From the IMG/VR virus record IMGVR_UViG_3300010371_000047, positions 1 through 47,753 of that record: a stretch of 47,753 nucleotides of DNA. One strand, given 5' to 3'. Under the pieces are notes generated by a model, which did no database searches, was not told the DNA's origin, and worked only from the letters and a program-made list of their open reading frames with translations. The position numbers and the translations under genes were made by a program. The DNA comes from a virus. Below are positions 1 through 7,848 of this stretch, one piece after another. Numbering within the stretch: position 1 is the stretch's first letter; the number at the start of each line of letters is the position of its first letter.

Positions 1-224
1 AGCATCCCCATGATCGTGCGATTGGCGTAGAAGCAGGACCGGCCGATGGTGACGGTGGGGTCGGCGGAGGTCTGCACGGGGGCCACACCCGCAGGCATCA
101 CCGGGGGCTTGTACACCATCGCGTTCATCACGGAGATGAGGTCGAGGCCGGTCTTGGGGGCCAACAGCGTCACGTCGATGTTGCACGCGCGGACGGCGTA
201 GCGCCAGTCTTCGATGGCGAGGCC
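1..224. repeat. Terminal duplication of the contig, left copy
   Basis: Positions 1-224 match 47530-47753 without gaps, with five mismatches: 64, 105, 142, 146 and 147. The capsid frame continues across the overlap, so this is the overlap of a circular assembly (or circularly permuted molecule) rather than a duplicated gene. Three of the mismatches fall within six bases. Confidence 0.9.
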
Positions 225-902
225 GATGTTCCACCGGAGCCAGTGTTGCCAGGACAGGAACGGGCGTGCGTTCGCGTCGTAGGTGTTCTGGCGACCCATG
301 TCGATCATTTGGAGGCCAGCGGGCATCCCCTCGGGGAAGATGGTGTGGATTTGCTTCTCCCCCCAAGTGATGAGCCACAGGGACGTGTTGGTGGATTGCG
401 TGCCGCCGCAGTCGATCACGTTGTTGGCGATCTGGGAAGTGGAGGTCGTGACCGTGTTGTAGATGTTAGCGAAGCCGGTGAAGGTGGTCGGGGAGGTGGT
501 GTTGTTGGAGTAGAAGATGTCCGACGCGACCTTCTGGGTCATCGCTTGGGTGTGGAGGCGGGTTTCCTGCGCCCGCATCTCGGCGGCTTGGCCCCCAAGT
601 TGCATGAGGGAATCGTCGATCACGATGAGGTCGGGGTACTCGACGCAGGTTTGGACCTGCTTGGCGACACCGGCCAGCGTGGCGCTGACGCCTTGGTTGT
701 ACGAGCGCGTGGTGATGGTGGGGAGCTTCACGACCTGCGTGAACTCGTAGGCGTTGCCGGACTGGCACTCCTTCGCCATCATGTCAACGAGGATGCCGTT
801 GTCCTGCGACAACAGGTTCACCAGCGGGGCGATCTTGCCGTCGAGGTTGTGGCGGAGGCCCCATTCGGAGTAGGTGTAGACTCCGGGAGTTAGCGTGGAC
901 AT
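1..902 (-). CDS. Major capsid protein, N-terminal 300 codons (gene crosses the contig junction)
   Basis: Forms the icosahedral shell. The gene starts at the ATG at 902 (MSTLTPGVYT), runs off the left edge, and continues in frame at 47529 down to the stop at 47394, giving 345 aa on the circular genome. Conserved-looking stretches include SGNAYEFTQVVKLPTITTR and a C-terminal part ending NTETRVV. Placement after the scaffold gene and before a Bbp16-like cement protein matches the head block of Bordetella phage BPP-1, whose coat has the HK97 fold; that family assignment is inferred from context and general resemblance. A good Shine-Dalgarno (GGAACCTCCC region) lies upstream. The break at position 1 is an assembly end, not a truncation. 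Confidence 0.85.
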   Translation of the reverse strand, partial: MSTLTPGVYTYSEWGLRHNLDGKIAPLVNLLSQDNGILVDMMAKECQSGNAYEFTQVVKLPTITTRSYNQGVSATLAGVAKQVQTCVEYPDLIVIDDSLMQLGGQAAEMRAQETRLHTQAMTQKVASDIFYSNNTTSPTTFTGFANIYNTVTTSTSQIANNVIDCGGTQSTNTSLWLITWGEKQIHTIFPEGMPAGLQMIDMGRQNTYDANARPFLSWQHWLRWNIGLAIEDWRYAVRACNIDVTLLAPKTGLDLISVMNAMVYKPPVMPAGVAPVQTSADPTVTIGRSCFYANRTIMGM

Positions 903-912
903 TGGGAGGTTC

Positions 913-1620
913 CTATTGCGTCATGTCGGGGAACAGTTGCGCCCCGAGCGTTTTGGGAAGGGCACGACCGTCTCGTCCGTTGGGGGCCGGGCGACCTGGG
1001 GCCGCCGGAGCACCTTCGTTGAGCGCGTTCGCGATGGAGAGCATCATCTTGGCGAGTGCAGGGTTGTTCCCAGCGCCGTAGGCGTCAAGTGCGGCCTTGG
1101 CTTCGGGGCTCCCGTACACGTCCCACAACTTCCCGATGGCTTCGGAGGACTTCTCTCGCGTCGGTCCTGAGAACTCGGGCATGGAGTTGAGTTGCGCGAT
1201 CCACTCGGCCTGTTGGGCGGTGTGGACGGCGAGTTGGGCGGCGGAGGCGGCGGATTGGGCCTCCACGAAAAGGTCGAGTAGGCCTTGGGCTTTGTCGGCG
1301 GGGACGCCCGCCTCGGCGAACGTGGACTTGGCCTTGGTCAGGAGGCCCTCGTCTACGGTGAAGGACTCGGGAAGCTTGAGGTCGTACTCGACGGGGGTGG
1401 GGGCCTCAGGCTCAACAACGGGTTCGGTGGGCTGCGCACCCTCAACTGCCGCTGCGGGCTCGGGCTCAACGGCCACCTCCACCTCAGCCGCAGCCGACGG
1501 TTGCGCCACGTCGCCCTCAGGGAACAACGCAGCGGCGGTGGAAGTGGCCGGAGCCTCAGCAGCGGGCGCAGTTGCCGCAGGGGCCTCAGGAGTCGGGGTC
1601 GAGGTCGGGGCTTCCGACAT
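913..1620 (-). CDS. Capsid scaffolding protein
   Basis: 235 aa; guides coat assembly and is lost from the mature head. Residues 1-75 are low-complexity, rich in Ala, Pro, Glu and Thr. A conserved-looking core follows with YDLKLPESFTVDEGLL and a predicted helical stretch (AQGLLDLFVEAQSAASAAQLA), and the C-terminus is basic then hydrophobic (LGAQLFPDMTQ). This acidic, helical layout just upstream of the coat gene is typical of T7 gp9-like and BPP-1-like scaffolds. The start at 1620 lies inside the 3' end of the preceding Bbp19-like gene (35-base overlap), suggesting translational coupling. No protease motif was seen. Confidence 0.8.
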   Translation of the reverse strand: MSEAPTSTPTPEAPAATAPAAEAPATSTAAALFPEGDVAQPSAAAEVEVAVEPEPAAAVEGAQPTEPVVEPEAPTPVEYDLKLPESFTVDEGLLTKAKSTFAEAGVPADKAQGLLDLFVEAQSAASAAQLAVHTAQQAEWIAQLNSMPEFSGPTREKSSEAIGKLWDVYGSPEAKAALDAYGAGNNPALAKMMLSIANALNEGAPAAPGRPAPNGRDGRALPKTLGAQLFPDMTQ

Positions 1621-1942
1621 AATTCGCGTCCTTCTTGGTTAGGGAGGCCTCAACGGCCATGGCCTCGTTGGTCATCAGGATGTATTCGTTGGGCGTGAAA
1701 GTGGTCACGTCGCGAAGCAGGCGGAGGCCCGCATTCCGCAGTCCCACTTTCATACACAACTGCGCGTGGTCGAGGTCCTCGGATTGGTTGAAGATTTGGG
1801 CCTCCGTGAGGCGGTTCCACACCCAGCGGCGTCCATCCTTATGGGACATGAGGGAGCCGATCACGATTTTGTCCGTCACGCGGTCGCGACGGGCTTGGGC
1901 CTCACGGGCGGCTTTTTGACGTTCGTTGGTGGCGGAGGTCAT
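1586..1942 (-). CDS. Bbp19-like virion-associated protein
   Basis: 118 aa from the ATG at 1942 (MTSATNERQ); this ATG overlaps the stop of the gene before it (TGATG arrangement). The pattern GRRWVWNRLTEAQIF, then CMKVGLRNAGLRLLRDV and a P-x-x-Y followed by M-x-x-EA near the C-terminus is what I know from the Bbp19 family, found between portal and scaffold genes in BPP-1-like podoviruses. Its precise role in the virion is unknown. A short basic coiled N-terminus (QKAAREAQARR) precedes the family core. Confidence 0.7.
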   Translation of the reverse strand: MTSATNERQKAAREAQARRDRVTDKIVIGSLMSHKDGRRWVWNRLTEAQIFNQSEDLDHAQLCMKVGLRNAGLRLLRDVTTFTPNEYILMTNEAMAVEASLTKKDANYVGSPDLDPDS

Positions 1943-2151
1943 CACACGCACTCCACGTCAACAGACACGGGAGGTTGCGCGACACCGGCGATGCATAAAC
2001 GGACGGGGAAACCCGCTTGGAGGAGCGCAAGTTCCTCCGCGTCCGGTTTCCAGTATGTGGCGATATAGCTTTCAGTGCGCAATGCCGGAAGGTCCGCACA
2101 TCCCTCAGCGACGTAAGTTCTATCGCACGCGTCCGTTCGAATGGGAGTCAT
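1942..2151 (-). CDS. Small hypothetical protein in the head operon
   Basis: 69 aa, MTPIRTDACDR. It overlaps the portal stop codon by four bases and its own stop overlaps the next start, so it is locked into the head operon and translationally coupled on both sides. No motif recognised beyond three cysteines. Probably an accessory head protein by position only. Confidence 0.6.
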   Translation of the reverse strand: MTPIRTDACDRTYVAEGCADLPALRTESYIATYWKPDAEELALLQAGFPVRLCIAGVAQPPVSVDVECV

Positions 2152-3875
2152 GCGGCCCTCCCCAGCATGGCCTGCAACGCGTTCTGCCCGCCGCCAACGT
2201 CGGTGTTACTCAGCGTCTCCGCACCCTGCGCCATCGCGGAGCCGGTTTGGAGGGCCTGTTGCTGTTGGAGTTGCTTGCCCCGCGCCGCGCGGATCGCGGC
2301 TATGGCCTCGGGGGTATTTTGGAGGTGGGGTGGGATGTTCAGCAGATCGCCGTACGTCTCGATGGTTTCGTCCGAGTTCACGTTGTCCATCGCGTCGGGC
2401 TTCACGGCCACGAGGCCGCCCGCGAGTTGGAGCCAGCGCTCAATCGCGCTCGTACTCGCCGCGCGTTGGGCGTCGGCCAGGATGGAGATGTATTGGATTT
2501 CGATGGGCTGGCCCGCGATCTCCGAGGGCGGGGGCGGGAAGAGCTTACGCCGTTGCATGATCGCGAAGGTGCGCTCGATGATTTGGTCAAGGCCCTCGTT
2601 CTCGGTGCGCTCGATCACGGGGCCGAGGAGGATCAGCTTTTCTTCACGCGCGGCATCGACCCACGTCGCCGTTTGCACCTTGTCCTCGGCGGAGATCATG
2701 CGGAACAGGGGGGTGAACATCACCTCTTCAATCCGCGACTGGACTTCGCGAATGTCCTCCATCATCTCGGCGATGCGGGGCTCGAACTGGAAGGCGGGCT
2801 TGAAGCCGGAGTTCGGGTCAGTGGAGTAAGTCACGTCGCCCGGCAGGATCGACATGGGTTCGTTTTTCATTGAGGCGGGCGCGACCATCGGGGGGCGCAC
2901 CATCTTGTCAATGGCCTCGGCCTTTCGGCGCTGCTCGGTTTGGATTTGACGGACGGCGGGTAGGGCGTCCATGCCGGGGGAGCGCCCGTAGGCGTCATTG
3001 GAGGTCACGTCCCAGCGGAGCCCTGCGAAGGGGCACTCGCGGAAGCCGGACGCGCGGAGGACGAAGCCTCGGTTTTGGGACTGCGTTCCCGCGTTGGTGG
3101 TGGATTCCCAAAACACCTCGCGGTAGGGGAAGGACTTGGGGACGAGGTAGGGCTGCTCGACTTCGCCGAGGTACACGGGCAGGTTCGGCTCGATGGCGTG
3201 GCCGATCACGATTTCCATGTCTTGGGAGGACGCGGATTTGGCGAGGTTTTGGGTGGAGGGCGAGAGGTTCGCCAAGCCAAACTCCTTCACCGCTTCATTC
3301 ACCGTGTAGGTGTACTCGCGGTACGCGGTGTCCACACGGAGGGTGTTGTCGAGGCCGAAGAAGAACTCGCCGACGGGGGAGTTGAGGAAGCGGACGACGG
3401 TCTTGGGGTCCTCGTACTGGATTTGGAGAGCCGAGCCGAAGACGACGAGTCCGTGGTAGGCGTCCCCGAGGGATTGATAGAGGTTGGACTTGGCGTAGAC
3501 GGCCAGCATTCGAGTGGTGCATTCGGAGAGCCACTCCTTCACCGGGCCTTCGGGGAGGTCGTCCTGACCTTGGAGGCCGAGCCGGAACCAGGGCTTGGTG
3601 GGGGAAGTGAGGCCTGCGAGGAGGCCGGTAGCCAGGGTGCGCGCCGCCACCAATCCGGTTTCATCCACGATTGCGCCATTAATCGGACTTCCCTTAGAGT
3701 AGTTGTTCGGGGTGGCGAAGAACTGGTACTTCCTCGGGAGGAAGAGTTCCGCGAGCGCCCCCCAATGAGACCACCATGGGATACGATACCCACGCATGGT
3801 TTCAAGACGGTCGCCTGACCAACGGGCGGTCGCGTCGATCACGTCTTTCGGGACTTTGGAGAGGTCAATGGACAT
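2148..3875 (-). CDS. Portal (head-to-tail connector) protein
   Basis: 575 aa; a dodecameric ring at the DNA-entry vertex, docking the terminase and later the tail. I chose the ATG at 3875 (MSIDLSKVPKDVI) instead of an upstream extension to 3971 that has no coding character. Features typical of T7 gp8/BPP-1 connectors are WWSHWGALAELFLPRKYQF near the N-terminus, TGLVAARTLATGLLAGLTSPTKPWF, a central QTEQRRKAEAIDKMVRPPM, and a long C-terminal helix rich in Gln and Ala (KQLQQQQALQTGSAMAQG). Length fits the family. Lies between the terminase/small virion genes and the scaffold. Confidence 0.88.
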   Translation of the reverse strand: MSIDLSKVPKDVIDATARWSGDRLETMRGYRIPWWSHWGALAELFLPRKYQFFATPNNYSKGSPINGAIVDETGLVAARTLATGLLAGLTSPTKPWFRLGLQGQDDLPEGPVKEWLSECTTRMLAVYAKSNLYQSLGDAYHGLVVFGSALQIQYEDPKTVVRFLNSPVGEFFFGLDNTLRVDTAYREYTYTVNEAVKEFGLANLSPSTQNLAKSASSQDMEIVIGHAIEPNLPVYLGEVEQPYLVPKSFPYREVFWESTTNAGTQSQNRGFVLRASGFRECPFAGLRWDVTSNDAYGRSPGMDALPAVRQIQTEQRRKAEAIDKMVRPPMVAPASMKNEPMSILPGDVTYSTDPNSGFKPAFQFEPRIAEMMEDIREVQSRIEEVMFTPLFRMISAEDKVQTATWVDAAREEKLILLGPVIERTENEGLDQIIERTFAIMQRRKLFPPPPSEIAGQPIEIQYISILADAQRAASTSAIERWLQLAGGLVAVKPDAMDNVNSDETIETYGDLLNIPPHLQNTPEAIAAIRAARGKQLQQQQALQTGSAMAQGAETLSNTDVGGGQNALQAMLGRAA

Positions 3876-4157
3876 GGTTGGCCTCGGCGCTGCCGTTATG
3901 TGATTTCCATTTGCTTTGCGCTTTACGTTTTGCTTCGTAGTTTCCCTCGCGATGAGGGAAATCAATAACAACGGCAGTGATAGCGGTGCTGGGCGCTGGT
4001 CTGGGGGCCTCTCGGGGCCTCTTCCACTCGACTCTCCCTTGGGAGGTGCGCGGGGCCAAATCGGGCGGGGTTAGGGGTTGAGCACAATTGGGTGATAGGG
4101 CAGGTACGAACCCGGCCCCTCCTCTGTTGGTGCGGAGGATGTTAACAAGCGTCATCC
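3876..4157. other. Intergenic leader upstream of portal
   Basis: About 280 bases between the 56-aa gene and the portal start. The minus strand has a 96-codon frame (ATG at 4155, stop at 3865, running into the portal start) but its sequence lacks any protein-like character, so I do not call it. The 60 bases just upstream of the portal ATG are A-rich on the coding strand, and a strong hairpin lies at 3941-3961. Confidence 0.5.
3941..3961 (-). promoter_or_regulatory. Perfect 8-bp hairpin in portal leader
   Basis: Arms TTTCCCTC (3941-3948) and GAGGGAAA (3954-3961) with a 5-base loop, 65 bases upstream of the portal ATG. It lacks a U-run on the minus strand, so it is more likely an mRNA processing or stabilising hairpin, or a weak attenuator, than a terminator. 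Confidence 0.45.
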
Positions 4158-4328
4158 TTAAACGCTCCTACGGGACGCGAACCACTCGAAGGTGCGGCCC
4201 TCGAAGGTTTCATCGTCGTCGTCTTGCCAAGTGTCGGAGGCGAACAGCACGCGTTCGGTCCTCTCGGTTTCCGTGGCGCGCTCCCGTTCTGGACGTTCGC
4301 GATGTGTGGGGGAAAGGTAGTACCTCAT
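4158..4328 (-). CDS. Small Arg/Glu/Asp-rich hypothetical protein
   Basis: 56 aa, starting MRYYLSPTHRERPE at the ATG at 4328, which overlaps the TGA of the upstream gene (ATGA). The middle is highly charged (ERERATETERTERV) and followed by an acidic run QDDDDETFEGRTFEW. The ATGA coupling and the compact acidic-aromatic C-terminus support a real gene. No family recognised; position between a small virion gene and the portal suggests a head-assembly or virion accessory role. Confidence 0.6.
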   Translation of the reverse strand: MRYYLSPTHRERPERERATETERTERVLFASDTWQDDDDETFEGRTFEWFASRRSV

Positions 4329-4828
4329 CCGAGAACTTTTTTACCACCACTGATCTGCGGCGAACGGTTGGAGCCGGTGATGAAGGTGCCGTTCGCGTTC
4401 CCTTCGGCTGGGCCGAACAAGGACGTGCCGCTGCTGCCGAGGAAGGTGGGCGCTTGCGGGGCTTGTGGGGGTTTGGGCGGCTTGGGGCCAAGCGCCTTTG
4501 CGGCGAGCGGGGTCAGCACAGACGCGGCGGTTAGGCCCGCTTGAGCAGCGGTCAACCCTCCGGTGGCAGCGGTCGCAGCGGTCGTTGCGCCGAGGCCCGT
4601 CGCTGCACCCACGCCAGCGGCAGTTGCATCGGCGGCGGTCCCAATCGCGCCTACGGTGGACGCGATGTCGGCAGCGGCGAGGCCGGTGGTCGCAGCGGTT
4701 CCAGCGGCAGCAGCGGTAGTGGCGGCAGTTGCGGCGGTCAGCCCCGTTGCGGCAGTGCCAGCAGCGGCCCCCGCCCCACTCAACGCGGTCGCGCCTTCGA
4801 TGGCGAGGGAGATTGGATCGAAGCCCAT
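4325..4828 (-). CDS. Ala/Thr-rich small virion protein
   Basis: 167 aa from the ATG at 4828 (MGFDPISLAIEGATAL), one base into the terminase stop. The N-terminal two-thirds is nearly all Ala, Gly and Thr with apolar repeats (TAATAATTAAAAGTAATTG), which suggests a membrane-active or packing segment. The C-terminal 50 residues are different: PKPPKPPQAPQAP, then GTFITGSNRSPQISGGKKVLG. Phages often carry a protein of this style between terminase and portal; exact function unknown. Confidence 0.65.
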   Translation of the reverse strand: MGFDPISLAIEGATALSGAGAAAGTAATGLTAATAATTAAAAGTAATTGLAAADIASTVGAIGTAADATAAGVGAATGLGATTAATAATGGLTAAQAGLTAASVLTPLAAKALGPKPPKPPQAPQAPTFLGSSGTSLFGPAEGNANGTFITGSNRSPQISGGKKVLG

Positions 4829-6411
4829 CAATGCACCTGTGGGGCGGTGGGGCGGGAGTAGAAGTGTTCGGGCAGGGGCGCCTCGCGCTTGGCCCACCCA
4901 CTCACCTGCGTGTCGTATGCGAGCGGGTCGTATTCGGACTTCATCTGGCTGCGGCCCTTCCATGCGGTGGTCGCGACCGGGAATGCGAAGGTGAGGGCGA
5001 TGGCGTCGGCGATGTCGGGGGAGTCCTCCATCTCATCCTTCGGCGTCAACACGATGGCGTCCTGCTTGCCCTTCACCTTCGAGTGGCCGTACTCGACAGC
5101 GATGAGTTGGTCGAGGAGGTCGCGGTCATTCGGCAAGCAGCCGCCCTCACGGAGCCACGTGCGGAGGCTCAAGTACATCTCGGCGCGCTTGTTGGCCGCT
5201 AGGTCGCCCCCAAGCGGTACGCTCGCCGCTCCGCCGAATTGAACTTCAATTGGGGAGTGCCCGAGGTGACGGAGGAAGTCAATGACGCCAGAGCCCACAC
5301 CGCCGCCGTCAATAAAGATGGCGTCGGGGTTGTGCAATGACTTGAGCGCCGCGACTTGCTGGCCGAGTTCCACATTGTTGAGGCCCCGATAGCGGAGGAG
5401 TGGGATGGTGCGGGCGTCCTTGCCCCGGCGGAAGAAGATGACGGATTCGTCGTCGCCTTGTCGCGCCACGTCCACACCCATGATGAGCGGCTCGCCGTAG
5501 AAGGACTGTGGGGCGCGGTTCATCGCCGCGCGGATGTCCTCGGAGGAGATGAGCTGGCTAGCGCTCGATGAGGGGAACTCCCCCAGCCACCGCTTCTTGA
5601 TGTGGTCGGAGTCGACGCCCCAGAGCGCAATCTGCTTCTCGATGTACTCCTTGTTGGTGAAGCTGACTTCGCGGGAGTCCACTTTGAAGGTCTTCCAGAA
5701 CTGGCCCTGGCCCTCGGTGTCGAAACACTCGCGGAAGCGGCCCGTGTTCCGGGTGGGGTTGCCCATCGCGAACCACAGCAACTCGGTGTCCTTCTCGCCC
5801 ATCACCCCGTCGATGGTTTCCCAGATGTTGGAGGTGATGCCGGAGGCCTCGTCGAAGATGACCAGGGCGCGCTTGCCCTCGTTGTGGAGGCCGGCGAAGG
5901 CTTCGGGGTTGTCTTCACTCCAAGGGATCGCGTCGATGGACCACTCGGGGTGTTCGGGGTCGGTGGAGGCCAACGACGTCGACGTCCACTTGAACAGGTC
6001 CTTGCCCAAGAACAAACGATGCCATTTAGCCAACTCTTTCCAGAGTTTGAGGCGGAGCTGCTTCTCAGTGTTCGCCGTCACCGCGCCCTTGGTGTCGGCC
6101 ATGGTGGAGATGGCCCAGAGGATCAGCCAACACACCATCGCGGACTTGCCGATGTTGTGGCCGGAGCGGACGGCGATCTGGATGGCGTTCGCGATGATGA
6201 GTTCGGGGCGGCGCAGGCCCTCCGCGAGTTTGTCTTCGAGGTAGGTTAGGAGTTCATCCTGCCAGGGCTCAGGGCCGGTCTTCTTCTCCAGTTCGCCGGG
6301 CTGGCCCCAGGGGAACATGGCATAGACGAACGCGCGCGGGCGGAATGAGTAGGAGCCCAACTCCGTGAGGAGGGCGTCGCGATCTTCTGGTGAGAGGCCC
6401 CCCGGCGTCAT
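4828..6411 (-). CDS. terL: Terminase large subunit
   Basis: 527 aa DNA-packaging motor, ATPase plus nuclease. The ATPase P-loop is GHNIGKS at residues 84-90, a deviant Walker A as in many terminases. Walker B is LVIFDEAS with D187 and E188. A coupling-type motif WFAMGNPTRNTGRF follows around residue 213. The C-terminal RNase H-like nuclease begins with MGVDVARQGDDESV near residue 313, continues with AIFIDGGGVGSGVID and ends at PDIADAIALTFAF, which supply the acidic metal ligands. Starts three bases after the small terminase stop. Confidence 0.93.
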   Translation of the reverse strand: MTPGGLSPEDRDALLTELGSYSFRPRAFVYAMFPWGQPGELEKKTGPEPWQDELLTYLEDKLAEGLRRPELIIANAIQIAVRSGHNIGKSAMVCWLILWAISTMADTKGAVTANTEKQLRLKLWKELAKWHRLFLGKDLFKWTSTSLASTDPEHPEWSIDAIPWSEDNPEAFAGLHNEGKRALVIFDEASGITSNIWETIDGVMGEKDTELLWFAMGNPTRNTGRFRECFDTEGQGQFWKTFKVDSREVSFTNKEYIEKQIALWGVDSDHIKKRWLGEFPSSSASQLISSEDIRAAMNRAPQSFYGEPLIMGVDVARQGDDESVIFFRRGKDARTIPLLRYRGLNNVELGQQVAALKSLHNPDAIFIDGGGVGSGVIDFLRHLGHSPIEVQFGGAASVPLGGDLAANKRAEMYLSLRTWLREGGCLPNDRDLLDQLIAVEYGHSKVKGKQDAIVLTPKDEMEDSPDIADAIALTFAFPVATTAWKGRSQMKSEYDPLAYDTQVSGWAKREAPLPEHFYSRPTAPQVH

Positions 6412-6413
6412 GG

Positions 6414-7250
6414 TCAGCTCACATCCGCATCGGTGATGTAGGCCTGGACGGCCCGTTCGCGGGAGAGGCGGAGCTTATCGCCGATGCCGTGGTTGACGTT
6501 CACGTTGACGGACTTCGCCACCGGCGCGTGGCCTGTGCGGTCGGCGATGAGGCGGTAGGCTTCGAGGAGCTGGGCGGGCGAGAACTTCTCCGGCGTCTCG
6601 TCCAACACCTCCTGCAACCGCATGAGGAAGTCTTTGCCAAGCTCCGCCGATGCTGTGGCGAAGTCCATGAACGCGTGGTCCACCTGACCGGTGTAGTAGG
6701 CGAGGAGTTCCTGGAACGCGGGGTTGGCCTTGAGTTGGCTGACGCGAGCGATGGAGTAGTTGCAGAGGGTGGCGGCGACTGTTTCGTCCATCCCGCCCGC
6801 AAGCATCTGGGCGAGGCGGTGGTGGGTGTGGCGGAGGGCCTTAATGGTGTTCGCGCCGTTGGGGTCGAAGGAGGAGTTGCCCACTTGGCCGCCTTCGGCC
6901 AACACCGCGTTCATGGCCTCGACGTGCGTGGCGTCGAGGGGGCCGGTGGAGGTGACGACTTCGTGGAGGGGAACCACCGGGCGCGCCTTGGTGGCGAACG
7001 CGGGGCTGAACTTCGGCCCGTCCATGAAGGCGTCGAGGTCGGCGTCGGTGAGTGCGGAGGGGTGCATGAAGCGGACCTGTGTGGGTAAGCCATACAACGA
7101 CGCGGGCTGGGCCGGGAGGTAAGTAGCAGGATCGGCCCCAGCGCCACCTTGGGGTCTAGGGGTGGTGCCTGTCAAGCGGGAAACCACAAGAGGGGCGAAA
7201 TCGGCCTTGACAAAGCGTCGCGGGGCGACTATTCGCGCGCGCCCGCCCAC
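6414..7250 (-). CDS. terS: Terminase small subunit (start uncertain)
   Basis: 278 aa from the GTG at 7250; the recognisable part begins about residue 90. It would bind the packaging site and feed DNA to the large subunit. The region LRHTHHRLAQMLAGGMDETVAATLC followed by ARVSQLKANPAFQELLAYY looks like the helix-turn-helix plus oligomerisation helix seen in terminase small subunits of alphaproteobacterial phages. The C-terminus carries VAKSVNVNVNHGIGDKL. No clear ribosome site precedes the GTG; an ATG at 7067 (MHPSALTDADLDAF) gives 217 aa and is a plausible alternative. Immediately precedes the large subunit. Confidence 0.72.
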   Translation of the reverse strand: MGGRARIVAPRRFVKADFAPLVVSRLTGTTPRPQGGAGADPATYLPAQPASLYGLPTQVRFMHPSALTDADLDAFMDGPKFSPAFATKARPVVPLHEVVTSTGPLDATHVEAMNAVLAEGGQVGNSSFDPNGANTIKALRHTHHRLAQMLAGGMDETVAATLCNYSIARVSQLKANPAFQELLAYYTGQVDHAFMDFATASAELGKDFLMRLQEVLDETPEKFSPAQLLEAYRLIADRTGHAPVAKSVNVNVNHGIGDKLRLSRERAVQAYITDADVS

Positions 7251-7303
7251 GCGCGGTCTAGAATGACTCGGCGGCCAGAGGGCGCATTGTATGGCTTACC
7301 CAC
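7081..7303. repeat. 17-bp perfect inverted repeat flanking the terminase start region
   Basis: GTGGGTAAGCCATACAA at 7081-7097 and its exact reverse complement at 7287-7303, 189 bases apart. One arm lies inside the 5' part of the small terminase frame, the other in the divergent control region. Could be paired sites for a regulator or for the terminase (a packaging site); no further copy was noticed. Confidence 0.6.
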
Positions 7304-7561
7304 TCGTGGGCCTACATATATCCGGGTCCTTTGTGTGCGCGATGCCGGGGGGTACCGGCGGGGTGGGGGGTGCGCCTTCGGCGCGTGTGAGTGTGACCGG
7401 ATTGGGTGGGCGGGAGGGTGAGTGTGTTCACGGTTTGGGCGCGTGGATTTCGCATAACACTGCGGGCTGTGGTGCGTTTAATGTGGGTGATGCGGGTGAG
7501 TGGGCGCTTGACAAGCGTGAGAGCGCCGAATATCCAGGGCGCAGCATCAATGGAGGCTATC
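7251..7561. promoter_or_regulatory. Divergent control region between late (leftward) and early (rightward) genes
   Basis: About 310 bases with no convincing gene. It holds one arm of the 17-bp inverted repeat, an AT-rich patch CCTACATATATCC at 7311-7323, G-rich tracts around 7345-7425, and a promoter-like TTGACA near its right end. Late transcription toward the terminase must begin here or inside the terminase frame, but I found no convincing minus-strand sigma-70 promoter. Confidence 0.5.
7508..7536 (+). promoter_or_regulatory. Sigma-70-like promoter
   Basis: TTGACA (7508-7513), 17-base spacer, TATCCA (7531-7536). Perfect -35, weak -10. Serves the 61-aa gene starting at 7562. Confidence 0.5.
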
Positions 7562-7747
7562 ATGAGCTATCGTGTTCTCATCATCGGACGTACCTGGGCG
7601 AACCGTGAGCCACTATGGCCGGTGTCCAACTATCTGTCCGAGCGTGACGCGCACCGCTTCGCGCGAGATTGGTTGGAGCAATTCCCCAATGAGCCTGTGC
7701 GTGTGGTTCCGAACACGCATCCTGTCGCGGCGGTGTTGGCGTATTGA
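7562..7747 (+). CDS. First rightward gene, hypothetical protein
   Basis: 61 aa, MSYRVLIIGRTWANRE, with a strong GGAGG site six bases upstream of the ATG. It forms a short transcription unit of its own: promoter at 7508, terminator at 7778. The sequence looks like a small soluble protein with a helix rich in Arg, Asp and Phe (SERDAHRFARDWLEQF). No family recognised. As the first gene to be read it may be an immediate-early host-takeover protein, but that is inference from position only. Confidence 0.65.
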   Translation: MSYRVLIIGRTWANREPLWPVSNYLSERDAHRFARDWLEQFPNEPVRVVPNTHPVAAVLAY

Positions 7748-7777
7748 GGATGCGGGACGCCTGTTGAGTAACGAATT

Positions 7778-7798
7778 GGCCCCTTCGGGGGCCTTTTT
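7778..7798 (+). terminator. Rho-independent terminator
   Basis: GGCCCC, TTCG tetraloop region, GGGGCC then TTTTT. Six GC pairs and a U-tract, 30 bases after the stop of the 61-aa gene. Confidence 0.85.
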
Positions 7799-7848
7799 GT
7801 TGGGGTGGAGGGAGGTGAGGGTGTGTGTAGGCTGCGTAGGCACTATGT

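Noticed and set aside
243-893. Long plus-strand open frame opposite the capsid gene, and similar ones opposite other late genes
   Set aside because: These are antisense shadows of GC-rich coding frames, without ribosome sites and with low-complexity translations.
4080-4150. tRNA-like GGTTCG sequence on the minus strand near 4110
   Set aside because: No matching T-stem, anticodon arm or acceptor stem could be built.
3865-4155. 96-codon minus-strand frame ahead of the portal
   Set aside because: Composition is not protein-like and it runs out of frame into the portal start.
7170-7175. Minus-strand TTGACA inside the terminase frame as late promoter
   Set aside because: No acceptable -10 at 15-18 bases distance (the sequence there reads CCAAGG).
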